DNA from: VYFG01 sp965248685
GTDB taxonomy: Bacteria; Pseudomonadota; Gammaproteobacteria; Arenicellales; Poriferihabitantaceae
DNA length: 64,000 nucleotides
Reading direction: 5' to 3'
Assembly (NCBI GenBank): GCA_965248685.1
Contig: CBDFKC010000003.1
Location: 1,302,001-1,366,000, forward strand
The notes under the pieces are model-generated. The model had not been told where the DNA came from and ran no database searches. It saw only the letters and a program-made list of their open reading frames with translations. Below are positions 52,952 through 60,873 of this stretch, in pieces (position 1 is the first letter of the stretch; every line of letters starts with the position of its first letter). Both the position numbers and the translations under genes were made by a program.

Positions 52952-54256
52952 ATGATCCGAATTCTGAACAGTGAACACGCAGAATTTCAACTGCAGCTAA
53001 ATGAATTGCTTGATCGGGATCAGAAACAGGATCTTGAAGTCGAACGCGTTGTATCCGAAATTATTGAGTCAGTTAAAACCAGAGGTGATCAGGCATTAAC
53101 CGAGCTCACTGTCCAATTCGATGGGTTCCCGGTAGAAAATATAAAAACCCTGGAATTATCTTCCAATAGAATTGACTCGATTGTCCGTCAGGTTGGTGAG
53201 GATGTTGCCAGCGCTATCGACCAGGCTGCGGATCGAATCAGGCACTACCATGAAAAAGAATTGCAACACTCCTGGAGTTACCAGGAGGCCTCCGGCTCAA
53301 CGCTCGGGCAAAAGCTGGTTGCCCTTGATCGGGTAGGGGTTTATGTTCCGGGAGGCAAAGCAGCTTACCCATCTTCGGTATTGATGACAGCGATTCCAGC
53401 CCGGGTCGCTGGTGTTGGTGAGGTGATCATGACGGTGCCAACTCCCGGAGGAGAGGTTAATCCCGCCGTTATTCGGGCTGCAAAAATCGCCGGTGCGGAT
53501 CGTATCTTCACCGTCGGTGGTGCCCAGGCAATTGCGGCACTGGCTTTCGGCACCGAATCCGTACCCGCTGTCGATAAAATTGTGGGCCCCGGTAATACCT
53601 ATGTTGCCGCCGCTAAAAAGCAGGTGTTTGGTAAAGTGGGAATCGACATGATAGCGGGCCCATCAGAAGTAGTTGTAATTTGTGATCATACAATTAATCC
53701 AGATTGGGTTGCCATGGATATGTTCGCCCAGGCGGAACATGATGAGCTGGCCCAGTCCATCGCTATTACCGACTCAAGCGCAGTTGTTGATGCGTTGCAA
53801 GAATCCATACATCGTATGCTTCCCGAAATGGAGCGACGAGAGATTATCGAGTCCGCGTTAACCCGTCAGGGAGCCATCATTAAAGTTTCTTCGATGGCCC
53901 AGGCCATTGAAATTTCCAACCGCATCGCGCCCGAGCATCTCGAGCTCATGGTGGTCAATGCGGAATCTCTAGTGGATCAAATTCGCCATGCTGGCGCGAT
54001 TTTCATTGGTCCCCATAGCGCCGAGTCTCTGGGAGATTATTGTGCCGGACCGAATCACGTATTGCCAACCGCGGGGACCGCACGCTTCAGTTCACCATTG
54101 GGCACCGCAGACTTTCAGAAACGCTGTAGTCTGATTCAGGCAAGTCAATCGGGTGCAGATGAAATGGCCAGAATTGCCTCAGTTCTGGCCCGATGTGAAG
54201 GTTTGACCGCCCACGCTCGTTCAGCGGAATATCGAATTAACAAGTCATTGGATTGA
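52952..54256 (+). CDS. hisD: Histidinol dehydrogenase
   Basis: HisD oxidises L-histidinol to L-histidine in two NAD+-dependent steps. The 434-residue protein shows YVPGGKAAYPSSVLM, GPGNTYVAAAKK, AQAEHDELAQ with the Gln and His zinc ligands, and NRIAPEHLELM. No other his gene is in the window, so the gene is separated from hisG and hisC, which often accompany it. The 3' end overlaps the convergent tmcA by 12 bases. Confidence 0.98.
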   Translation: MIRILNSEHAEFQLQLNELLDRDQKQDLEVERVVSEIIESVKTRGDQALTELTVQFDGFPVENIKTLELSSNRIDSIVRQVGEDVASAIDQAADRIRHYHEKELQHSWSYQEASGSTLGQKLVALDRVGVYVPGGKAAYPSSVLMTAIPARVAGVGEVIMTVPTPGGEVNPAVIRAAKIAGADRIFTVGGAQAIAALAFGTESVPAVDKIVGPGNTYVAAAKKQVFGKVGIDMIAGPSEVVVICDHTINPDWVAMDMFAQAEHDELAQSIAITDSSAVVDALQESIHRMLPEMERREIIESALTRQGAIIKVSSMAQAIEISNRIAPEHLELMVVNAESLVDQIRHAGAIFIGPHSAESLGDYCAGPNHVLPTAGTARFSSPLGTADFQKRCSLIQASQSGADEMARIASVLARCEGLTAHARSAEYRINKSLD

Positions 54257-56380
54257 TCGATCTTCGTGTCCCTTCATCTTTGTGCCTTCAGGGAACAATA
54301 TTTGTTGCTTATATTGTTGCGAAAAGCTGGATTGAGAGGATTCCAACAAATTGGTAAAAGTGTGACGCAATCTTGAAATACCATCGACTTTACCTTGGTC
54401 TCCATCGAGAGATTTACAATCTGGCCAGGACCTGCCCTGTAAAATCCGTTCTATAACCAAATCTGAATTGGGTAATCGACCATTGTTAAGGCCTGAAATA
54501 GCCATTTTAGTTAGTACTACCGGAATGTTTTCAGCGGGTCGGCAGGTATAACAGAAGCTTGCGACGTCCTCTAGTTCGGATGGATTCAGCGTTGGCGAGA
54601 AGTCGGAATTGTTCTCGATAATTGCGGCTACAAGCTCAGGGTCGAGGTCTCTAAGCACAGTTTTAAGTTGATCTCCAAAATTTTTTGAAAAAATACCTCG
54701 TGCCATAGTGCAGCAAGATTTCCCCCCTGGTGTTACACCGAACAAATACACAATGCTGTTGGCGCCGCTTTGGGGAATTTGGGTTAAACCAATGCGAATA
54801 GGGCAGTAACCGCAGTGTTGCCAAAATCGCGCCAATTCCGGTGATGCTGAGAAGTTGGCACCCAGAATATCGAATCCAGATGCTGAATCCTTGCTGATGT
54901 ATTGGAGAAGTTTGCTACCCAGTCCCTTGCGCTGATATTCGGGATGAATGACCACTCGCATAACCCTGCCCATTTTTAGCCCAACGGATTGGGCTAAACC
55001 GAGTTGACTCGATAATATCTCCGGTAGTACCTGTCCTGCTGGTCGTCGTTCTCCACGAAGTATTTCCAGGCCGGTATTGAGTTCGAGCTGTCCTTCCACT
55101 ACCACGATCGCTACACCGATGGTGACAACAGAATGATTGTGATGTTTGACCAGGTGATAGATGCGGAGAGCATTGTTGTCGAGCAGTTGCTTTAAGTCTG
55201 CTGGGCGGGTTTTATAGTGGGCCAGTACCAGTAAGCTGAATATTTTTCTAAGTAGAGTTTCGTTGTTTGCCAGGGTAAGTGAATCAATGGATTCGATCTG
55301 GCATTCATCAGGGTCGGACAGGCTGCTGACAACATTTGGTAACTCGGCGTCTAGCATTAATAGTCGGTTAGTAGCCGCTTCCAATGGATCGTGTTGGGCC
55401 CAGCGAATAGGTTGGTTAAGGTTGCAAACCCTCCAACCTCGGGTGAATTTATCTAGCACTTGATTAAATCGCAGCATAAATCCCCGGCCGGTACCCTCGT
55501 ATCCGTGCACCGTGGTGGCCATGGCAATTCGTGGGTAAATCTGGAGTAATAGAGTTAATTGATCGAGAGGAATGCTGGCTGCTTCGTCAATGAGTAACAA
55601 TTCACAGTCGGGGCGTTGCTGAATCAGATAGTCGACGCTTTCCCAGCGCAACTCGGATAAACCGGATTCAGGGTTAGCATGTCGAAATACACTGTCCACT
55701 GACCTGCGGTTATGGCCGGTAATGATTATTCTTTTAGTCCCCCGAGACCATAGTGCATTCGTGGCGAGTCCCAGTGCAGCGGATTTCCCTCGACCACGGT
55801 CAGAAATAAGTATGCTGGGGCGCTTTCTCTGACCGCTTACAACTTTAATTACTGCTTCGATCGCATTGTGTTGATCGGGAGTCGCTGCGGGGGACGAATC
55901 GCTTGATTGCTCTCCAGTAGATAAAGTTTGGGGCCGTGACATCTGGTTAATTGGCAACGGAGATGCGTTCTGGTGAATTCGAACAACCAGTCCCGGTTCT
56001 TCCATTAATCTCAGGCATCTCGTAACGTAGCGAGAATCGCGCAGTCGATCCGACTCGGACTCCGATATTATCAAAATCAATAATCCTCCTGCCATGACCG
56101 TGCCGCTGACAATACCCAAAGAATCAGGATCAATAGCTTCATCGAGGTCATAAATGATGGCCTGGACTTCCTGGCCGAGTAACTGTCGACTATCTTTCGG
56201 CGAAATGATATTTGCCCTGGCCACAGGTCGATCGCCTATGTAGATGGGACTTAATCCAGAAACCAGTTTATAGCAAGTGTTCAGGGCCCAATTATGTTCA
56301 CCGGTTATGGTAACCAGGTAACGGTGTCTGGCTTGGGAAGCGAGCCCGATTAATCCGGCACCATAGGCTTCCCAGTTCAT
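54245..56380 (-). CDS. tmcA: tRNA(Met) cytidine acetyltransferase TmcA
   Basis: TmcA acetylates the wobble cytidine of elongator tRNA(Met) with acetyl-CoA and ATP and so prevents misreading of AUA. The 711-residue protein has an N-terminal domain, an RNA-helicase-like module with P-loop DRGRGKSAALGLA near residue 195 and LLIDEAASIPL, and a GNAT acetyltransferase domain with RVVIHPEYQRKGLG. The length is close to that of other bacterial TmcA proteins. It is the last gene of the rsmD-coaD-yfhL-tmcA run. Confidence 0.95.
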   Translation of the reverse strand: MNWEAYGAGLIGLASQARHRYLVTITGEHNWALNTCYKLVSGLSPIYIGDRPVARANIISPKDSRQLLGQEVQAIIYDLDEAIDPDSLGIVSGTVMAGGLLILIISESESDRLRDSRYVTRCLRLMEEPGLVVRIHQNASPLPINQMSRPQTLSTGEQSSDSSPAATPDQHNAIEAVIKVVSGQRKRPSILISDRGRGKSAALGLATNALWSRGTKRIIITGHNRRSVDSVFRHANPESGLSELRWESVDYLIQQRPDCELLLIDEAASIPLDQLTLLLQIYPRIAMATTVHGYEGTGRGFMLRFNQVLDKFTRGWRVCNLNQPIRWAQHDPLEAATNRLLMLDAELPNVVSSLSDPDECQIESIDSLTLANNETLLRKIFSLLVLAHYKTRPADLKQLLDNNALRIYHLVKHHNHSVVTIGVAIVVVEGQLELNTGLEILRGERRPAGQVLPEILSSQLGLAQSVGLKMGRVMRVVIHPEYQRKGLGSKLLQYISKDSASGFDILGANFSASPELARFWQHCGYCPIRIGLTQIPQSGANSIVYLFGVTPGGKSCCTMARGIFSKNFGDQLKTVLRDLDPELVAAIIENNSDFSPTLNPSELEDVASFCYTCRPAENIPVVLTKMAISGLNNGRLPNSDLVIERILQGRSWPDCKSLDGDQGKVDGISRLRHTFTNLLESSQSSFSQQYKQQILFPEGTKMKGHEDRSIQ

Positions 56381-56414
56381 CTGGATCTTGGGGCGGCTGA
56401 GTCAGCGCCAAATT

Positions 56415-56690
56415 TCATCTGCTGACTATGGCGTCAGGCGACTGCTCATCTATTAAGTGCTGATATTTAAGCAGTAATTGCTGATTACTTTCGACGTGCT
56501 GCGAATCTATTGGAATGCAGTCTACTGGGCATACCTCAACGCATTGACTGGTATCAAAGTGGCCGACGCATTCAGTACATCTCAGCCAGTCAATCTGATA
56601 TATCACTGGCCCCTGAAAAATTGCATCGTTAGGACATTCCGGCTCGCAAACGTCACAATTAATGCATTCATCCGTGATGATCAGGGCCAT
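56415..56690 (-). CDS. yfhL: YfhL-type 2[4Fe-4S] ferredoxin
   Basis: A 91-residue ferredoxin of the Allochromatium type. The first cluster ligands are Cys9, Cys12, Cys15 and Cys19; the second are Cys38, Cys41, Cys50 and Cys54, with the 8-residue insertion between Cys41 and Cys50 that marks this subgroup and lowers the redox potential. An extra Cys58 and a C-terminal helix follow. It lies 9 bases behind coaD, the usual gammaproteobacterial neighbour. Its electron partner is unknown. Confidence 0.93.
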   Translation of the reverse strand: MALIITDECINCDVCEPECPNDAIFQGPVIYQIDWLRCTECVGHFDTSQCVEVCPVDCIPIDSQHVESNQQLLLKYQHLIDEQSPDAIVSR

Positions 56691-56699
56691 AACTCAACT

Positions 56700-57188
56700 T
56701 CAGCCGTTAGTGCCAAATTTATCTTTCAGCGCCTGGTGCACCATGGGGTGGACAAAATCACCGACATCACCCTTGTAGCGGGCGATTTCCTTGACCAAAG
56801 AGGCAGAGACAAAGGTGTAGTTTTCCGACGGGGTAAGAAACACAGTTTCAATCTCGGGGTCCAGCCGTCGATTCATCGATGCTAACTGGAACTCGTATTC
56901 AAAATCAGATACTGCCCGCAGACCGCGGAGTAAAATGTGGGCATCAACCGATCGCGCAAAGTCGATTAACAAACCAGAAAATCCAATGATCTCAACCTGG
57001 GAATTGCATTTTAACACTTCGGTAGCCAATTCAATTCGATGCTGCAGATCGAACAGTGGGTTTTTGTCTGGATTGTCTGCGATAGCCAATATTAATTTAT
57101 CAAACATATCCGCAGTCCGGGTAACCAAATCGCTATGCCCATTGGTGATGGGATCGAATGTACCAGCATAAACGGCGATCTTATTCAT
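56700..57188 (-). CDS. coaD: Phosphopantetheine adenylyltransferase
   Basis: CoaD transfers AMP from ATP to 4'-phosphopantetheine, the fourth step of CoA synthesis. The 162-residue protein has the nucleotidyltransferase motif GTFDPITNGHSDL at the start, LLRGLRAVSDFEYEFQ with substrate-binding Arg, and FVSASLVKEIA. It works one step before CoaE, encoded at 40945. It lies 24 bases after rsmD. Confidence 0.97.
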   Translation of the reverse strand: MNKIAVYAGTFDPITNGHSDLVTRTADMFDKLILAIADNPDKNPLFDLQHRIELATEVLKCNSQVEIIGFSGLLIDFARSVDAHILLRGLRAVSDFEYEFQLASMNRRLDPEIETVFLTPSENYTFVSASLVKEIARYKGDVGDFVHPMVHQALKDKFGTNG

Positions 57189-57212
57189 AGTCCTAAGTGT
57201 AGTGTATTGTTG

Positions 57213-57773
57213 TCAGGTCTGGATCAGCGTTGACTGTACCTGACCTCGGGTCTTTTGCCGAATGATATGCCAAGCCGGAGGAATTGGTAAGACCGCATTG
57301 TCATTTGGTGATTCGATATATACCAATGCGTCGGTGGCAAGCAAATTGTTATCCGCCAGCAACCCGAAAATCTGGTTTAGCAAATTTGTGTTAAATGGTG
57401 GATCAAGAAAAATCAGGTTGAATTTGTCGGGGCAGCGCTGAATGAACATCTCGGCGGTTTCACAGTTAACCGATATCAGGTTTTCTGCATTCAGCAAGAT
57501 ACGATTCTGCGTCAGCTGTCGGGCCACTTTCGGATTTGACTCGACCAGGGTTACGAACTCAGCGCCACGGGAGGCCGCCTCGAATCCAAATGCTCCACTG
57601 CCGGCAAACAGGTCGAGGCAATGTTTTCCCTGAACAGAGTTTTGCAGCCAATTGAATAGGGTTTCCCGAACGACATCGGGTGATGGGCGTAATCCTGGGG
57701 CAGCCAGAAATCGAAGTTTTCGACTTCTCCATTGCCCGCCTATGATCCGTACCTGCCCCGTTTTTGCCGCCAT
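57213..57773 (-). CDS. rsmD: 16S rRNA m2G966 methyltransferase RsmD
   Basis: RsmD methylates G966 of 16S rRNA with SAM. The 186-residue protein shows RIIGGQWRSRKLRF near the start, LRPSPDVVRETLFNWL, the SAM loop DLFAGSGAFGFEAASRGA and the catalytic DPPF in IFLDPPFN. It is divergent from ftsY, the classical arrangement, and leads a run with coaD, yfhL and tmcA. Confidence 0.96.
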   Translation of the reverse strand: MAAKTGQVRIIGGQWRSRKLRFLAAPGLRPSPDVVRETLFNWLQNSVQGKHCLDLFAGSGAFGFEAASRGAEFVTLVESNPKVARQLTQNRILLNAENLISVNCETAEMFIQRCPDKFNLIFLDPPFNTNLLNQIFGLLADNNLLATDALVYIESPNDNAVLPIPPAWHIIRQKTRGQVQSTLIQT

Positions 57774-57842
57774 ATCGCCTGGTTGTAGTTAGTTGAACAA
57801 TACCATCAATGATACGATACGCCATTTGTAAAAATCGATCGA

Positions 57843-58805
57843 ATGACATTTTTCTCATCCAGTAAAAACTCCGATCAAACTGGTGAACCTAAAAAGGCCG
57901 GTTTATTTTCGGGGCTGGCAAAGACCCGGGATAACTTATTCGGGGGAATTGGTAGACTTTTTTCCAATGAGAAACTGGATGAGTCTGTATTTGAGGAAAT
58001 CGAAGACCAATTATTAATCGCCGATCTTGGCGTTGCAGTAACCCAAAAGGTCATCCAGAGGTTACGCGAAGATAGCAAAACCAGTAAGCCGGAAAGTAGT
58101 ACTTCACTGATAAATGGACTACGCCAGGTGCTTCTGGAAATTGTTTCTCCCTGCGAATCTGAAGAATTTCATTTTCCTTCAGGACGTCCCGGGGTGGTGC
58201 TGATGGTAGGTGTCAATGGGGTAGGAAAAACTACAACCCTGGCCAAAATTGCCAGTAAGTATAAAAATGAAAACCGTAAGGTAATGTTGGCAGCCTGCGA
58301 CACATTTCGTGCCGCTGCCATCGACCAATTACAAAACTGGGGACAGCGACTGGAGGTACCGGTTATCGCCCAGAGCCATGGTGCCGACGCCGCCGCCGTT
58401 GCATTTGACGCGTATAGTGCTGCGCAAGCCAGAGGCTGTGATCTGTTGTTGGTGGATACCGCGGGGCGTCAACATACCCATAACGATTTAGTGGAGCAAC
58501 TGAAAAAAGTAAAACGAGTGCTGGCCAAGGCGAACCCAGAGGTGCCGGACCAGGTTTGGTTAACTCTCGACGCGGGGAATGGTCAAAACGTGCTGTCCCA
58601 GGTTGAACATTTCCACCGGGCAGTATCTGTTACCGGGCTATGTGTTACCAAACTTGATGGCACGGCCAAAGGTGGCATCGTGATTGCTCTGGCAGAAAAA
58701 TTTGGTATTCCAATTAAATACATTGGAGTCGGCGAAGGGGCGGAAGATTTGCGTCGATTTAACGCGTCAGAATATATCGACGCATTGTTACCGGACCTCA
58801 ATTAA
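57843..58805 (+). CDS. ftsY: Signal recognition particle receptor FtsY
   Basis: FtsY is the SRP receptor that delivers ribosome-nascent chains to the membrane. The 320-residue protein has the N domain (about 30-100) and the GTPase G domain with GVNGVGKTTTLAKIA, DTFRAAAIDQL, DTAGRQHTHNDL and TKLDGTAKGG. The long acidic N-terminal A domain of E. coli FtsY is absent, leaving a short basic start. It begins the ftsY-ftsE-ftsX group. Confidence 0.97.
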   Translation: MTFFSSSKNSDQTGEPKKAGLFSGLAKTRDNLFGGIGRLFSNEKLDESVFEEIEDQLLIADLGVAVTQKVIQRLREDSKTSKPESSTSLINGLRQVLLEIVSPCESEEFHFPSGRPGVVLMVGVNGVGKTTTLAKIASKYKNENRKVMLAACDTFRAAAIDQLQNWGQRLEVPVIAQSHGADAAAVAFDAYSAAQARGCDLLLVDTAGRQHTHNDLVEQLKKVKRVLAKANPEVPDQVWLTLDAGNGQNVLSQVEHFHRAVSVTGLCVTKLDGTAKGGIVIALAEKFGIPIKYIGVGEGAEDLRRFNASEYIDALLPDLN

Positions 58806-58818
58806 ACTTTTATTCCAG

Positions 58819-59493
58819 GTGATTCGATTCAGTCAGGTCTCGAAGCGTTACTCCAATGGTCGAGAAGCGCTAAGCGACATATCGTTTGTCTTGCCCCGGG
58901 GATCGTTCACATTTCTGACCGGCCATTCCGGCGCTGGTAAAAGTACCTTGCTTAAGCTCGTGACTTTGTCAGAAGTCGCCAGCCGGGGTCAGGTTCTGGT
59001 TGATGAGAAGAATTTGGCAAAGTTAAAAGGCAACAAGATTGCGTCTCATCGTCGAACTATTGGGAGCGTGTTTCAAGACCACAAATTACTGGATGATCGC
59101 ACCGTCGAAGACAATGTGGCATTGCCATTGGTGGTTGCGGGCACTGAACATCGGGAAATTCGACGCAGGGTAAGAGCAGCGCTGGACAAGGTCGGATTGT
59201 TGAATATGGCAAGGAGGTACCCAGTAACGCTTTCTGGCGGAGAGCAACAGCGGGTTGGAATCGCCCGGGCTGTAGTGGCCAGGCCAAGAATCTTGCTTGC
59301 CGACGAACCGACGGGAAATCTTGACCCGACCTTGTCCGACGAAATTATGCATCTCTTTTTGCAATTTAATCAGGTAGATATTACGGTCCTGATTGCAACC
59401 CACGACTATCGTCATCTTGAGCGCATCCAGTGTGATGTGTTATCACTTTCCGCGGGGCGATTGGTCCGAGGTGACTTCCAAACCCAGAATTAA
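58819..59493 (+). CDS. ftsE: Division ABC ATPase FtsE
   Basis: FtsE with FtsX activates septal peptidoglycan hydrolases through EnvC-type proteins. I use GTG 58819 (product starting MIRFSQVSKRYSNG), giving 224 residues, close to E. coli (222). An upstream in-frame ATG would run back into ftsY and adds no family sequence. Walker A GHSGAGKSTLLK, signature LSGGEQQRVGIARA and Walker B ILLADEPTGNLDP are present. It begins 13 bases after ftsY. Confidence 0.95.
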   Translation: MIRFSQVSKRYSNGREALSDISFVLPRGSFTFLTGHSGAGKSTLLKLVTLSEVASRGQVLVDEKNLAKLKGNKIASHRRTIGSVFQDHKLLDDRTVEDNVALPLVVAGTEHREIRRRVRAALDKVGLLNMARRYPVTLSGGEQQRVGIARAVVARPRILLADEPTGNLDPTLSDEIMHLFLQFNQVDITVLIATHDYRHLERIQCDVLSLSAGRLVRGDFQTQN

Positions 59494-60422
59494 TGCGGAA
59501 TTTTTTTACGGTCTGGGGATCCCGTCATCTACAGGTACTGTTCGATACCCTTGGCAGGTTATGCAAGGCACCTGTATCAAGTGGTATGACGATCCTGGTG
59601 CTGGCAATTGCCATCACCTTGCCACTGGTCATGTTTAAGATAGTTAGCAGCATGGAATCGATCACCAGTTCCTGGACAGGGGAGCCGCAGATTTCCGTTT
59701 TCCTCAAACTCGACTCTGTAGAACACGGCCTCGACCCGGTGGAGTTTGGCCAGCGCCTGTTGCAAAATCCGACGATCGAAGATGTGCAGTACATCTCTCC
59801 TGAGCAAGGTATTATGGAATTCGCTGAAATGCCTGGATTCAATGAAGCAATCAAGGCCTTGCCTTCAAACCCTTTACCACCCCTGCTGGTTGTGTTTCCG
59901 GCGACTGGTCAGGACAATACTGCGACCGATGAACTGGTTGACCAACTAGCCCAAATGCAGGAAGTCGATGCCGCAGTCTATGATCAGGAATGGTTATATC
60001 GTCTGAGCGCAATGATAGCCCTTATTCAGCGCGGAGTTCTGGTGCTGGCGCTCCTTATGGGAATCAGTATCCTGTTGGTCATAAGTAATACTATCCGTTT
60101 GGGAATAACTAATCGTGCCCAGGAAATCGAGATCATTAATCTGGTTGGTGGAACCCATGGATTTATTTCTCGCCCGTTTCTTTATATCGGTGCGATTCAG
60201 TGCTTTTTAGGTGGTGTATTGGCCTGGTCGCTGACTAATCTGACTTTGTTTTTGCTAGCTAAACCCGTCGAACAGCTGGCAGCTTTGTATCAGAGTGAGT
60301 TTCAGGTTGGCTGGATAGGGCCAGGGCTTGCCGGGGGAGTTATTCTCGGTGCAGTTTTGCTTGGTTTAATTGCCGCGCGATTGACAGTTAATCGGTTTTT
60401 GCAAGGACTGAAACCTCGATAA
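59493..60422 (+). CDS. ftsX: Division ABC permease-like protein FtsX
   Basis: FtsX is the membrane partner of FtsE. The 309-residue protein has a cytoplasmic N-terminus, a first membrane helix (about residues 30-52), a periplasmic domain (about 55-165) that would bind a hydrolase activator, and three C-terminal helices with VISNTIRLGITNRAQEIEIINLVG. Its ATG shares one base with the ftsE stop (TAATG). rpoH, the common next gene, is not found here. Confidence 0.95.
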   Translation: MRNFFTVWGSRHLQVLFDTLGRLCKAPVSSGMTILVLAIAITLPLVMFKIVSSMESITSSWTGEPQISVFLKLDSVEHGLDPVEFGQRLLQNPTIEDVQYISPEQGIMEFAEMPGFNEAIKALPSNPLPPLLVVFPATGQDNTATDELVDQLAQMQEVDAAVYDQEWLYRLSAMIALIQRGVLVLALLMGISILLVISNTIRLGITNRAQEIEIINLVGGTHGFISRPFLYIGAIQCFLGGVLAWSLTNLTLFLLAKPVEQLAALYQSEFQVGWIGPGLAGGVILGAVLLGLIAARLTVNRFLQGLKPR

Positions 60423-60465
60423 ATTGCACTTGGACTAGATTTCTCCAGGGGGGATCAAAGAGCGT

Positions 60466-60684
60466 CTATCTCGCTCGGAATGTGATGCGACCTTTGCTCA
60501 GGTCATAGGGGGTTAGCTGGACAGTAACCGAGTCGCCGCGCAGTATGCGAATATAGTGTTTGCGCATTTTGCCGGATATATGGGCAATAATTTCATGCCC
60601 GTTTTCAAGTTTAACCTTGAATTGGGTGTTGGGCAGGGTTTCAATAACCGTGCCTTCCATTTCGATACTTTCTTCTTTGGCCAC
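60466..60684 (-). CDS. infA: Translation initiation factor IF-1
   Basis: IF-1 binds the ribosomal A site during initiation. The start is GTG at 60684, which gives exactly 72 residues, the universal size of bacterial IF-1, starting MAKEESIEMEG. The OB fold motifs VIETLPNTQFKVKLENG and GKMRKHYIRILRGD are complete. A longer TTG-started frame (60756) adds 24 unrelated residues and is rejected. The gene is convergent with ftsX, with a small GAGCG/CGCTC hairpin (60460-60476) around its stop codon. Confidence 0.97.
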   Translation of the reverse strand: MAKEESIEMEGTVIETLPNTQFKVKLENGHEIIAHISGKMRKHYIRILRGDSVTVQLTPYDLSKGRITFRAR

Positions 60685-60873
60685 AATTTTGCCTGTAAAT
60701 AAGGAATTGCGGAGTGTAATGAAGAATGGCGTTGGATACAAACAGGTTTTCGTCAATGTTTACTAATTCTGCAGGATATTTTTCGTGGTCTGTTATGGAC
60801 GGCTCAAGTTGTACTGGTAAACTGGTAAAATTCGCCGCATTCAACGCGTTATTTTTAGCCAAAAACCCCAAGA

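Noticed and set aside
58684..58818. Longer FtsE with 45 extra residues
   Set aside because: The extension lies inside ftsY in another frame and has no ABC-ATPase sequence; GTG 58819 gives the normal FtsE length.
60685..60756. TTG-started 96-residue IF-1
   Set aside because: IF-1 is 72 residues in nearly all bacteria, and GTG 60684 gives exactly that; the extra 24 residues look like translated spacer.
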